The notes beneath the pieces were generated by a model. It was not told the origin of the DNA. It did no database searches and saw only the letters and a program-made list of their open reading frames with translations. Of a DNA stretch of 64,000 nucleotides, positions 42,644 through 51,627 are shown in pieces. The number at the start of each line of letters is the position of its first letter. Within the stretch, counting starts at the first letter, position 1. Origin of the DNA: DATFDN01 sp963767645. Its GTDB lineage: Bacteria > Pseudomonadota > Alphaproteobacteria > Acetobacterales > Acetobacteraceae. A program made the translations under genes and the position numbers. The DNA is taken from assembly GCA_963767645.1 (NCBI GenBank), contig CAVYEW010000008.1:310001-374000 (forward strand). Reading direction: 5' to 3'.

Positions 42644-44368
42644 TCAAATATCGGCATAGCAATGGGTCTCCGCCTCCGTGCCGGGATGCGTCAGCGCGCC
42701 GAGATGCGCCGGCCCGACGAGCTGCGCGTATTTCCAGATGGCGCCGCTGTTGTAGTCGGTCCGGCGCGGGGTCCAGGCGGCGCGGCGGGTCGCCAGCTCG
42801 GCCTCTGGCAGCATGACGTCGATGGTGCCCTTCTCGGCGTCGATGACGATCGGATCGCCGTTGCGCAGCAGCGCGATCGGGCCGCCGACCGCCGCTTCCG
42901 GCCCGACATGGCCGATGCAGAAGCCCCGCGTCGCGCCCGAGAAGCGCCCATCGGTGATCAGCGCCACCTGTTCGCCCATGCCCTGGCCATAGATCGCCCC
43001 CGTGGTGGCAAGCATCTCGCGCATCCCCGGACCGCCTTTCGGTCCCTCATAGCGGACGACGATGACGTCGCCTGCCTTGTAGGCGCGCGCCTGTACCGCG
43101 GCGAATGCCTCCTCCTCGGAATCGAAGCAGAGCGCCGTGCCCTCGAAGCGCAGCTTGTGCATCCCGGCGACCTTCACAATCGCCCCGTCCGGCGCGAGAT
43201 TGCCCTTCAGTCCGACCACGCCGCCGGTGCGCGAGAGAGCGCGCGCGACCGGATAGATCACGTCCTGGTTCTCGGGGAACACCACGTTCTCCAGCGTCTC
43301 GGCCAGGGTCTTGCCGGCAACGGTCATGCAGTCGCCGTGCAGCAATCCGCCGTCCAACAGCGCCTTCAGGATCACCGGAATGCCGCCGACCTTGTGGACG
43401 TCGAGCGCGACATACTTCCCGCCGGGCTTGAGGTCGGCGATGTACGGCGTGCGGCGCATGATTGCCACCACGTCGTCCAGGGTGAAGCGGATGCCTGCCT
43501 CATGCGCGATGGCGGGCAGGTGCAGCCCGGCATTGGTCGATCCACCGGTCGCGCCCACCACCACGGCGGCGTTCTCCAAGGCTCGCCTGGTAACGATGTC
43601 GCGCGGACGCAGACCGCTCTCCAGCAGCGCCATCACCGCGCGCCCCGACTCAACCGCCCATCGGTCGCGCTCCTCGTAGGGCGCGGGCGAACCCGCGGAG
43701 CCCGGCAGCGCCAGTCCGATGGCCTCGCTGACGGTCGCCATCGTGTTGGCGGTATACTGCCCGCCGCAGGCGCCGGCCGAGGGACAGGCCACGCATTCCA
43801 GCTCGTGCAGGTCCGCATCCGACATATTGCCGGCGGCGTGCTGGCCGACCGCCTCGAACACATCGACCACGGTCACGTCGCGGTCCTTGAACCGCCCCGG
43901 CAGGATCGATCCGCCGTACATGAATACGCTGGGAACATTCAGCCGCAGCATGGCCATCATCATGCCCGGCAGCGACTTGTCGCATCCGGCGAGGCCGACC
44001 AGCGCGTCGTAGCAGTGTCCGCGCACCGTCAGCTCCACCGAGTTGGCGATCAGGTCGCGCGAGACCAGGGACGATTTCATGCCCTGATGTCCCATGGCGA
44101 TCCCGTCGGTCACGGTGATGGTGGTGAACTCGCGCGGCGTGCCGCCCGCCTCCGTCACGCCCTTCTTCACCGATTGCGCCTGTCGGGACAGCGCGATGTT
44201 GCACGGCGCCGCCTCGTTCCAGCAGGTTGCCACGCCCACGAACGGCTGGTCGATCTCGTCCTGGGTCAGTCCCATCGCGTAGTAGTAGCTGCGGTGCGGA
44301 GCGCGTCCCGGACCCTCCGTGACATGGCGGGAGGGCAGCTTGGCCTTGTTCCAGCGCCTGGTCAGCAT
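42644..44368 (-). CDS. ilvD: Dihydroxy-acid dehydratase
   Basis: This 574-residue IlvD/Edd-family enzyme has AGCDKSLPGMMMA and CPSAGACGGQYTANTMA with cluster Cys, VGATGGSTNAGLHLPAIAHEAG, and TDGRFSGATRGFCIGHV. It makes branched-chain 2-oxo acids for Ile/Val synthesis. Start at ATG 44368 with AGGAGAGG upstream. Other IlvD-like enzymes dehydrate sugar acids, but the CDKS and GGST motifs and full length match valine-pathway IlvD best. It is divergent from the small exported gene at 44565. Confidence 0.92.
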   Translation of the reverse strand: MLTRRWNKAKLPSRHVTEGPGRAPHRSYYYAMGLTQDEIDQPFVGVATCWNEAAPCNIALSRQAQSVKKGVTEAGGTPREFTTITVTDGIAMGHQGMKSSLVSRDLIANSVELTVRGHCYDALVGLAGCDKSLPGMMMAMLRLNVPSVFMYGGSILPGRFKDRDVTVVDVFEAVGQHAAGNMSDADLHELECVACPSAGACGGQYTANTMATVSEAIGLALPGSAGSPAPYEERDRWAVESGRAVMALLESGLRPRDIVTRRALENAAVVVGATGGSTNAGLHLPAIAHEAGIRFTLDDVVAIMRRTPYIADLKPGGKYVALDVHKVGGIPVILKALLDGGLLHGDCMTVAGKTLAETLENVVFPENQDVIYPVARALSRTGGVVGLKGNLAPDGAIVKVAGMHKLRFEGTALCFDSEEEAFAAVQARAYKAGDVIVVRYEGPKGGPGMREMLATTGAIYGQGMGEQVALITDGRFSGATRGFCIGHVGPEAAVGGPIALLRNGDPIVIDAEKGTIDVMLPEAELATRRAAWTPRRTDYNSGAIWKYAQLVGPAHLGALTHPGTEAETHCYADI

Positions 44369-44564
44369 CGTCGCCCTCTCCTGTGCTTTCTCAAGTCGCG
44401 AGCTGTGTTCCGATCGCGGTTATACCGCCGCCTTCGCCGAGGCCAAGCGGAGCGATGCGAGAGGACGTTCCAGCCCCGTTTTCGATCACGATGTTTTGGG
44501 ATGAGTGTTTACCTATTGTTAACCGAACGAAGCGAAAACTGGGGAACAGAACAAGGACATTCCC

Positions 44565-45134
44565 ATGCGCTTCGGTCGAACGGTTGTTCTATCGGCAGCA
44601 TTGCTCGCTTGGGTTGCAGCAGCGGGCAGACCGGCCCCGGCCGCGGAACCCGCGCATTTCGCGGTGATGGGGGTGCGCCTGTATCAGAGCGCGCAGGAGG
44701 TGCTGACCTCGCTGTATGCTCAGGGCGTTCGCGAGGATGCCGTGACCGAGCACGTCCATCCCTGCGCCTTGCACGCCGCCGCCGCCTGCACCGACAGCAT
44801 CACTGCCCGCCTGCCGGATGGGCCGCTCACCGTGCGTTTCGCCGACGCGCCGCCTGGCTTCAACGACGGGCGGGAAGCCGCCTTCAGCATCACCTACCGG
44901 CTGCTGAAGGGGCCGAAGGATGCAGAAGCGGTCCGCAGCGTCGCCGAGGAGCGCTTCGGCCGCCTCTCGGACTCCGCCGACGGCGCCTGGTGCGCCCCGA
45001 CCGCCGCCGCCTGCCCGGAGGATAGCCCTCGCATGGCCTTCCGCCACGATGTCGCGGGCGCCGACGAGCTGACGCTCACCGATCTCGGCCTGCCGGGACG
45101 GCTCGCGCTCGGCACCGGCGCCGCGGCGCGCTGA
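44565..45134 (+). CDS. Exported hypothetical protein with paired cysteines
   Basis: This 189-residue protein has a signal peptide (MRFGRTVVLSAALLAWVAAA, cleaved near APAAE), then a domain with four Cys (CALHAAAAC and CAPTAAAC spacing) that could form two disulfides in the periplasm, and a FNDGREAAFSITYRLLKG stretch. I do not recognise a family. Start ATG 44565 follows AACAAGGACA. It runs toward yejF, converging with only 7 bp between stops. Role unknown. Confidence 0.6.
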   Translation: MRFGRTVVLSAALLAWVAAAGRPAPAAEPAHFAVMGVRLYQSAQEVLTSLYAQGVREDAVTEHVHPCALHAAAACTDSITARLPDGPLTVRFADAPPGFNDGREAAFSITYRLLKGPKDAEAVRSVAEERFGRLSDSADGAWCAPTAAACPEDSPRMAFRHDVAGADELTLTDLGLPGRLALGTGAAAR

Positions 45135-45141
45135 CTCTGGT

Positions 45142-46728
45142 CTATTCGGCCGCGAGATCGAAAGCGGCCGCGAGCAGCGCATGGGTGTAGGGCTCGCGAG
45201 GTCGGGCGAAGATAGCATCGGCCTCGCCCTCCTCGACGATGCGGCCGTTGCGCAGCACGATGATGCGATGGGCCAAGGCGCGGACCACCCGCAGATCGTG
45301 GCTGATGAACAGATATCCCAGCCCGTGCCGCGCCTGCAGCGTGCGCAGCAGGTCGATGATCTGCGCCTGCACCGAGACATCGAGCGCGCTGGTCGGTTCG
45401 TCGAGCACCACCAGACGCGGATTGAGCACCATGGCACGGGCGATGGCGACGCGCTGGCGCTGACCGCCGCTGAACTCGTGCGGATAGCGCTCGGCGGCAT
45501 CTTCCGCCAGGCCGACTTCGGCCAGCGCCGCGGCGACGCGCGCGATCCGCTCGGAGCGCGGCAACTGCGGCTCATGGACGCGCAGGCCTTCGGCCACGAT
45601 GTCGCCCACGCTCATGCGCGGCGACAGGCTGCCGTAGGGGTCCTGAAACACGACCTGCATGCTGGCCCGCAAACGTCGCAGCGCGCTTCGATTGAGAGTG
45701 GCAAGCTCATGGCCGGCGAATGCGATGTAGCCCTGGGCCGGGACTAGCCCGAGCGCCGCGAAGCCGAGCGTGGTCTTGCCCGACCCGGACTCGCCTACCA
45801 GCCCGACGGTCTCGCCCGGACGCACCGCGATCGAGACATCGTCCACCGCGCGCACGCTGCCCACGGCCCGGCGCAAGACACCGCGCCGGAGCTCGAACGT
45901 GACTCTGACATCCCTCGCCTCGAGTAAGGGAGTCGCGCCGGCCGCCACCGGCACCGGCCGCCCGGCCGGCTCGGCGGCGAGCAACCCGCACGTGTAGGGA
46001 TGGACAGGCACCGCGAACACCTCGGCCACGCGCCCGGCCTCCACGATGGCACCGTCCTGCATTACGCAGACGCGGTCGGCGTAACGCCGCACGATCGCCA
46101 GGTCGTGGGTGATCAGCAGCAGCGCCAGGCCGCGCTCGGCCTTCTGCCGCGCCAGCAGCTCCAGGATCTGCGCCTGGATCGTCACGTCCAGCGCCGTGGT
46201 CGGCTCATCGGCGATCAGCAGCGCGGGATCGTTGGCAAGCGCCATGGCGATCATCACCCGTTGGCGCTGTCCCCCGGAGAGCTGGTGCGGGAAGGCGCCG
46301 AGCCGGTGCTCCGCATCGGGGAACCCGGCCTGGTCGAGCAGGCTCAGCACCCGTGCCCGCAAGGCGCGGCGCGGCACGCGCCGGTGCAGTTTCACCGCCT
46401 CGGCCACCTGGCGACCGATGCGGTGCAGCGGATTGAGGCTGGTCATCGGCTCCTGGAAGACGATGCCGGCGATGTCGCCGCGCGCGCGGTGGAGTACGCC
46501 CTGGCTGGCACCGATCATACTCTCCCCGTCGAGCAGGATGCGCCCGGAGGGATTGCTCGCCCCGTGCGGCAGAAGCTGCAGCAGCGACAGCGCAGTGAGC
46601 GATTTGCCCGAGCCGGACTCGCCCACCAGCGCCAGCGTCTCGCCGCGATCAAGGCGGAAGGCAACGTCGCGCACCACACATCGCGTGCCGAAGGCGACCG
46701 ACAGGCCTTCGACCTCGACCAAGCTCAT
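45142..46728 (-). CDS. yejF: Oligopeptide/microcin C ABC transporter, fused ATPase YejF
   Basis: This 528-residue double ATPase has two Walker A GESGSGKS motifs, two LSGGQRQRV/FSGGQRQRVAIARA signatures, and Walker B ALLIADEPTTALD and RLVVLDEPTSALD. It powers the Yej peptide importer (known for microcin C uptake). Its start overlaps the yejE stop by 4 bp. The gene is last in yejA-B-E-F. Nothing is odd in the nucleotide-binding motifs. Confidence 0.92.
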   Translation of the reverse strand: MSLVEVEGLSVAFGTRCVVRDVAFRLDRGETLALVGESGSGKSLTALSLLQLLPHGASNPSGRILLDGESMIGASQGVLHRARGDIAGIVFQEPMTSLNPLHRIGRQVAEAVKLHRRVPRRALRARVLSLLDQAGFPDAEHRLGAFPHQLSGGQRQRVMIAMALANDPALLIADEPTTALDVTIQAQILELLARQKAERGLALLLITHDLAIVRRYADRVCVMQDGAIVEAGRVAEVFAVPVHPYTCGLLAAEPAGRPVPVAAGATPLLEARDVRVTFELRRGVLRRAVGSVRAVDDVSIAVRPGETVGLVGESGSGKTTLGFAALGLVPAQGYIAFAGHELATLNRSALRRLRASMQVVFQDPYGSLSPRMSVGDIVAEGLRVHEPQLPRSERIARVAAALAEVGLAEDAAERYPHEFSGGQRQRVAIARAMVLNPRLVVLDEPTSALDVSVQAQIIDLLRTLQARHGLGYLFISHDLRVVRALAHRIIVLRNGRIVEEGEADAIFARPREPYTHALLAAAFDLAAE

Positions 46729-47753
46729 CGCGGCAGGCGGCGGGGATCGAAGGCGTCGCGTACCGCCTCACCGATGAAGATGAGCAGAATCAGCAGCCCG
46801 CCCAAGACGCAGAACGCGGTGATGCCGAGCCAGGGGGCCTGGAGGTTGTTCTTGCCCTGCGCCACCAGCTCCCCGAGTGAGGGCGATCCGGGCGGCAGGC
46901 CGAAGCCGAGGAAATCGAGGCTGGCCAGCACCGTCACTGAGCCGGAGAGGATGAAAGGCAGATAGGTCAGCGTCGCCACCAGGGCGTTGGGCAGGATGTG
47001 CCGGCGCATCACCGCCCCGTCCGAAACGCCCAGCGCACGCGCGGCACGCACGTACTCCAGCGTCCGCCCCCGCAGGAACTCGGCACGGACCACGCCGGTC
47101 AGGCTCATCCAGGAGAACAGCAGCAGGAACGCCAGCAGCACCCAGAATCCAGGGGTGATGATGCCGCCCAGGATGATGAGCAGGAAGAGCTGCGGCATCC
47201 CGTTCCAGATCTCGATGAAGCGTTGGAACAGCAGATCGGTCAGGCCGCCACGATATCCTTGAATAGCGCCGGCGGCGATGCCCACCGCCGAGGACAGCAC
47301 GGTCAGCGCGAACCCGAACAGGATGGACAGGCGCAGCCCATAGATCACACGGGCCAGGACATCGCGGGCCTGATCGTCGGTGCCGAGCAGGTTGTGCCAG
47401 GAGGGCGGTGCCGGCGACGGCCGGCCAAGGTCGGCCACGATCGTATCGAACCGATACGGGACCGCCGGCCAAATCATCCAGCCATGCGAGCGTATGGCGT
47501 GCTGCACGTCAGGGTCGGTGTAGTCCGCCGCATTCGGGAGAAAGTCGGTGCCGAAAGTCGTCTCCGGGTAGTTGTGCAGCACCGGGAAATACCAGTGCCC
47601 GTCATAACGGACGACCAGCGGCCGATCATTGGCGATCAACTCGGCGCAGAGACTGAGGCCGAACAGCGCGAGGAAAATCCAGAAGCACGCGAAGCCGCGG
47701 CGATGCTGGCGGAAGATGCTCAGCCGCCGCCGCGTGACCGGCGATAGCCTCAC
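46725..47753 (-). CDS. yejE: Peptide ABC transporter permease YejE
   Basis: This ~342-residue permease has an N-terminal cytosolic RRRLSIFRQHRRG, TM1, then the YejE-specific periplasmic region (FPVLHNYPETTFGTDFLPNA, VPYRFDTIVADLG) followed by the HNLLGTDDQARDVLARVIYGLR and EAA-type loop ARALGVSDGAVMRRHILPNA. Start GTG 47753, overlapping the yejB TGA as GTGA. The ORF extension to 48248 is a yejB shadow. It pairs with YejB to form the channel. Confidence 0.9.
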   Translation of the reverse strand: MRLSPVTRRRLSIFRQHRRGFACFWIFLALFGLSLCAELIANDRPLVVRYDGHWYFPVLHNYPETTFGTDFLPNAADYTDPDVQHAIRSHGWMIWPAVPYRFDTIVADLGRPSPAPPSWHNLLGTDDQARDVLARVIYGLRLSILFGFALTVLSSAVGIAAGAIQGYRGGLTDLLFQRFIEIWNGMPQLFLLIILGGIITPGFWVLLAFLLLFSWMSLTGVVRAEFLRGRTLEYVRAARALGVSDGAVMRRHILPNALVATLTYLPFILSGSVTVLASLDFLGFGLPPGSPSLGELVAQGKNNLQAPWLGITAFCVLGGLLILLIFIGEAVRDAFDPRRLPR

Positions 47754-48814
47754 CGGCTTGCCTCGAAATCGATGCGCGGGTCGACCACGGTATAGAGCAG
47801 ATCGCCCACGATCTGCAGCAGCAGCGCCAGCAGGGTGAAGATATAGAGCGTCCCGAACATCACCGGATAGTCGCGCTGCACGACCGATTGGAAGCCGAGC
47901 AGGCCGAGCCCGTCCAGCGAGAACACGATCTCCACCAGAAGCTGGCTGGTGAACAGGATGCCAATGAAGGCCTGCGGGAACCCGGCGACGATCAGCAGCA
48001 TGGCGTTGCGGAAGACATGGCCGTACAGCACGCGCCGCTCCGGCGCCCCTTTGGCGCGGGCGGTCAAGACGTACTGCTTGCGGACTTCCTCGAGGAAGGA
48101 GTTCTTGGTCAGGATGGTCAGGCTGGCGAACCCACCGGCCACCACGGCCAGGGTGGGCAGCACCATGTGCCAGGCGTAGTCGGCGGCGCGCGCCGGCAGC
48201 GGCCAGGACGCGGCACCTTCGCTGCTCAGGCCGCGCAGCGGGAACCATTGCAGGTAGCTGCCGCCGGCGAACAGCACGACCAGCAGGATGGCGAGCAGAA
48301 AGCTGGGGATGGCGTAGCCCGCGAGCACGACCGCGCTGGAGGCGATATCGAACCGGCTGCCGTCGCGCACCGCCTTGCGGATGCCGAGCGGGATGGAGAT
48401 GAGGTAGATCAGCAGCGTCGACCAGAGGCCGAGCGAGATCGAGACCGGCAGCTTCTGACCGATAAGAGTCAATACCGACTGACCGCGAAAGAAGCTGCGT
48501 CCAAAGTCCAGGCGCAGATAGCCGGTCAGCATGTCGCGGAACCGGGTGAGCGCCGGCTTGTCGAAGCCGAACATCTTGCGGATGTCGGCCACCACCTTCG
48601 GATCAAGCCCCCGCGCACCGCGATACGCACCAGGGGCGCCAAGATCGGAGGTCGGGCCCGAGACCTGGTTGGCCTCGCCCTTGCCGCGCAGCGTCGCGAT
48701 CATCTGCTCCACCGGACCGCCGGGCGCGAGCTGCACAACGGCGAAGTTGATGGCGATGATCCCGAACAGCGTGGGAACGACCAGCAGCAGCCGGCGCAGC
48801 AAGTAGCCGGTCAT
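47750..48814 (-). CDS. yejB: Peptide ABC transporter permease YejB
   Basis: This 354-residue permease starts MTGYLLRRLLLVVPTLFGI with six membrane segments. It has the family motif GGPVEQMIATL, the MFGFDKPALTRFRDML region and the EAA loop KQYVLTARAKGAPERRVLYGHVFRNA. It begins the membrane part of the Yej importer. A 33-bp gap separates it from yejA; it overlaps yejE by 4 bp. Confidence 0.92.
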   Translation of the reverse strand: MTGYLLRRLLLVVPTLFGIIAINFAVVQLAPGGPVEQMIATLRGKGEANQVSGPTSDLGAPGAYRGARGLDPKVVADIRKMFGFDKPALTRFRDMLTGYLRLDFGRSFFRGQSVLTLIGQKLPVSISLGLWSTLLIYLISIPLGIRKAVRDGSRFDIASSAVVLAGYAIPSFLLAILLVVLFAGGSYLQWFPLRGLSSEGAASWPLPARAADYAWHMVLPTLAVVAGGFASLTILTKNSFLEEVRKQYVLTARAKGAPERRVLYGHVFRNAMLLIVAGFPQAFIGILFTSQLLVEIVFSLDGLGLLGFQSVVQRDYPVMFGTLYIFTLLALLLQIVGDLLYTVVDPRIDFEASR

Positions 48815-48847
48815 GCTGGGTAGGGCCTTCGCACAACTTCCAACGCC

Positions 48848-50746
48848 CTACCCCCTCTTCCCCCGCACGGCATCCGTCACGCCCGCCTTCGCCGGGTCCA
48901 CCCACCAGGTATCGAAGTCGACCCCGGCCCGGAGCGGCAGGCCAGGCTGGCCGAAGCGGTCCCAGTAGGCGACGTGGAACACCTGGTTGCCCCAGGCGGG
49001 CACCATGTACCAGCGCCACAGCAGCACGCGATCGAGCGCCCGCGTCGCCGCGCGCAGGCTGTCGCGGTCGGGCGCGGCGAGCACCTTGGCGATCAGCGCG
49101 TCCACCGCCGGATCGCAGACGCCGGAGATGTTGCTGCTGCCCGGCGCCTTCGCTGCCGCGCAGGAGAAATCATCGGCGAGGCCGCTGCCCGGCAGGTCGC
49201 TCTGCGGAATCACGATCATCGTCATGTCGAAATCGAAGTCGTCGGCCAGGCGCTGGAACTGCGCCGGATCGACCGTGCGCACATCCACCGCGATCCCCAG
49301 ATGCTTGAGCGTCTGCACGTAAGGCAAGGCGACGCGCTCGAAAATGGGGTCATCGAGCAGGATGGTGAAGCGCATCTGCTGGCCTTGCGCGTCCACCAGC
49401 CGCATGTCCTGTACGCGCCAGCCCGCTTTCTCCAAAAGGCGCATCGCCGTCATGAGCTGCTTGCGGTTGTGGCCGGAACCATCGGTCACGGGCAGCGAGA
49501 ACGGCTCGGTGAAAACCTCGGGCGGCAGCTCCGCGCGGAACGGTTCGAGCAACGCCAGCTCCTCGGGGCCGGGCAGGCCGGTCGCGGCGAGGTCGCTGTT
49601 GCTGAAGTAGCTCGTTATCCGCTCATAGGAATTGAAGAAGAGGTTCTGGTTCGCCCACTCGAAGTCGTACGCCTCGGCCATCGCCTGACGCACCAAGGGA
49701 TCGTGGAACACCGGCCGGCGCGTATTCATCGCCCATCCCTGCATCCCCGTCGGCAGGTGGTGGCGGATATCGGCCTTGATGACCTGGCCGTCCTTCACTG
49801 CCGCGAAGTCATAGGCCCGCGCCCAGTTCTTCGAAACGTTCTCGGCGCGCAGGTCCGCCTGACCGGCCTTGAATGCCTCCAGCGCCACCGAGGCATCCCG
49901 GTAGTAGTCCACCCGGACGCGATCGAAATTGTTGGTGCCGCGCGCAGTGGGCAAATCGCGCGCCCACCAGTTCGGGTCGCGTGCGAAGGTTACGCTGCGC
50001 CCCATTTCGAAGCTCTCGACCCGATACGGCCCGGAGCCGATCGGCGCCGCGGTCAGCGGCTGGGTGAAGTCGCGGCCCTTGAAGAAGTGCTCCGGCAGGA
50101 TCGGCAGCTCGCCCAGGATCAGGGGCAGCTTGCGGTCCCGCTCGGGCTTGAGGCGGAACACGACGCGATCCCGTCCCTGCGCTTCCACGCTCGCGACCGC
50201 GGCGAGTTCTAGCCGGAACGCCGGCGAGCCTTGCGCGACCAGGGTATTGAAGCTCCACGCGACATCCTCGGCCGTGACCGGGACGCCGTCGGAGAACCGC
50301 GCTTCCGGCCGGAGAGTGAACGCGATCCAGGACCCATCCGCCGGAGCTTCGACGCTGCTGCAAAGATGGCAGTAGCCGGTAGCGACCTCGTCGGCTGAGG
50401 AGGCGAGCAGGCTTTCCCACACATGCCCGATGGAGGCGCCGGAACCGGAGCCGCCGGGCAGAATCACCCAGCCGCCGACCAACCCCGCGACGGCACGACC
50501 GCGCAGGATGAACGGGTTGAAGCTGTCATAGGACCCCACTGCCGCGAGGCGGACCTCGCCCCCTTTGGGAGCGTCCGGATTGACGTAAGGGAAATGCGCG
50601 AAGCCCGCCGGCAGCGCCGGGCGGCTCAGGATGGATATCGCGTAGCCGGTCGAGACGGCGGGATCGGCACGGCCAGCGCCAGGCAGGAGCGCCAGCGCCG
50701 CCAGCGCGAGCCAGGCCCCACCTCGGATCAGCATGGAACGGATCAT
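48848..50746 (-). CDS. yejA: Peptide ABC transporter substrate-binding protein YejA
   Basis: This ~632-residue SBP_bac_5 protein has a signal peptide (LIRGGAWLALAALALLPGAG, cleaved after GRA). YejA features include FAHFPYVNPDAPKGGEVRLA, a SYDSFNPFILRG segment and VTAEDVAWSFNTL. It binds peptides in the periplasm for YejBEF. The start could be ATG 50746 or 50734; the frame to 50893 is an artefact. It is 73 bp after hisN's stop and may be co-transcribed from hisN. Confidence 0.9.
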   Translation of the reverse strand: MIRSMLIRGGAWLALAALALLPGAGRADPAVSTGYAISILSRPALPAGFAHFPYVNPDAPKGGEVRLAAVGSYDSFNPFILRGRAVAGLVGGWVILPGGSGSGASIGHVWESLLASSADEVATGYCHLCSSVEAPADGSWIAFTLRPEARFSDGVPVTAEDVAWSFNTLVAQGSPAFRLELAAVASVEAQGRDRVVFRLKPERDRKLPLILGELPILPEHFFKGRDFTQPLTAAPIGSGPYRVESFEMGRSVTFARDPNWWARDLPTARGTNNFDRVRVDYYRDASVALEAFKAGQADLRAENVSKNWARAYDFAAVKDGQVIKADIRHHLPTGMQGWAMNTRRPVFHDPLVRQAMAEAYDFEWANQNLFFNSYERITSYFSNSDLAATGLPGPEELALLEPFRAELPPEVFTEPFSLPVTDGSGHNRKQLMTAMRLLEKAGWRVQDMRLVDAQGQQMRFTILLDDPIFERVALPYVQTLKHLGIAVDVRTVDPAQFQRLADDFDFDMTMIVIPQSDLPGSGLADDFSCAAAKAPGSSNISGVCDPAVDALIAKVLAAPDRDSLRAATRALDRVLLWRWYMVPAWGNQVFHVAYWDRFGQPGLPLRAGVDFDTWWVDPAKAGVTDAVRGKRG

Positions 50747-50819
50747 CACGGCTGCTGATGCCTGCGTCGGGCGCGGCGCGATACTGAAATTCCTACAAAC
50801 CTGTTCGCAACCGATGCGG

Positions 50820-51620
50820 TCAACCGCGAAGCAGCGCGACCGCCGGCTCCAGCAGCGCCGGATCGCCGACCGCCAGGGCATGTCCACCGCCATCGGGGCG
50901 CAGCTTCTGACCCTCCCAATCCGTGATCCGCCCGCCCGCGCCTTCGATGATCGGCACCAGCGCTGCCCAGTCCCAGACCTTCAGGTCCGCCTCGGCGATA
51001 ACGTCGATGTGACCCAGGGCGAGCAGGCCGTACGCATAGCAATCGCCACCCCAGGAGACGCGGCGGACAGCGCCCGCCAGGCGCTGCCAGGCCGGGCGTC
51101 GCTCGCCGAGCAATCCGGGAGACGTGCAGGACAGTTCGGCCCTTCCCAGCAACGCGCAGCGACGGCAACCGGGCCGTCCGCCGAACGATCCGCGAAAGAC
51201 GGTGGGCCGGCCCGCTGCGCCGATCCAGCGCTCGCCGGTGACAGGCTGGTCAATCACCCCAAGGATCGGCTGCGCGTCCTCAAGCAGCGCGATCAGCGTG
51301 CCGAAGATCGGGCGTCCGGTGATGAAAGCGCGGGTGCCGTCGATAGGATCGAGCACCCAGCGAAGGCCGGCGTCGGGCCGGTCGAGGCCGAACTCCTCGC
51401 CCTCGATGCCGTGATCGGGAAACCGTTCAGTCAATACGGCGCGGATGGCCAGCTCGGCGCTGCGATCGGCGATCGTGACCGGGCTGCGGTCGGCCTTCAG
51501 GTCGGCCTCGACCTGGGCGCGGAAGAACGGGCGGATCACCGCGCCCGCGACATCGGCCGCGGCCTCGGCCGCCGCGACCAGGCGATCCATCCCGGGCCGC
51601 CCGGCCGTTGGCGTGGGCAT
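50820..51620 (-). CDS. hisN: Histidinol-phosphatase, inositol monophosphatase family (HisN)
   Basis: This ~266-residue phosphatase has the IMPase motifs GIEGEEFG, WVLDPIDGTRAFITG and WDWAALVPIIEGAGG (Mg2+ site). Arg-Phe-rich linkers and the DGTRAFITGRP variant fit the HisN/BPnase branch rather than SuhB. It removes phosphate from histidinol phosphate. The start is ATG 51620, 7 bp after the cytochrome gene stop; the longer frame is cytochrome-shadow. No other his genes are here. Confidence 0.85.
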   Translation of the reverse strand: MPTPTAGRPGMDRLVAAAEAAADVAGAVIRPFFRAQVEADLKADRSPVTIADRSAELAIRAVLTERFPDHGIEGEEFGLDRPDAGLRWVLDPIDGTRAFITGRPIFGTLIALLEDAQPILGVIDQPVTGERWIGAAGRPTVFRGSFGGRPGCRRCALLGRAELSCTSPGLLGERRPAWQRLAGAVRRVSWGGDCYAYGLLALGHIDVIAEADLKVWDWAALVPIIEGAGGRITDWEGQKLRPDGGGHALAVGDPALLEPAVALLRG

Positions 51621-51627
51621 CGGCGGT

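Noticed and set aside
42611..45025. 804-residue plus-strand open frame
   Set aside because: It is antisense to ilvD and runs through the small exported gene; the translation is His/Arg/Gln-rich with no family signal, typical of a high-GC shadow.
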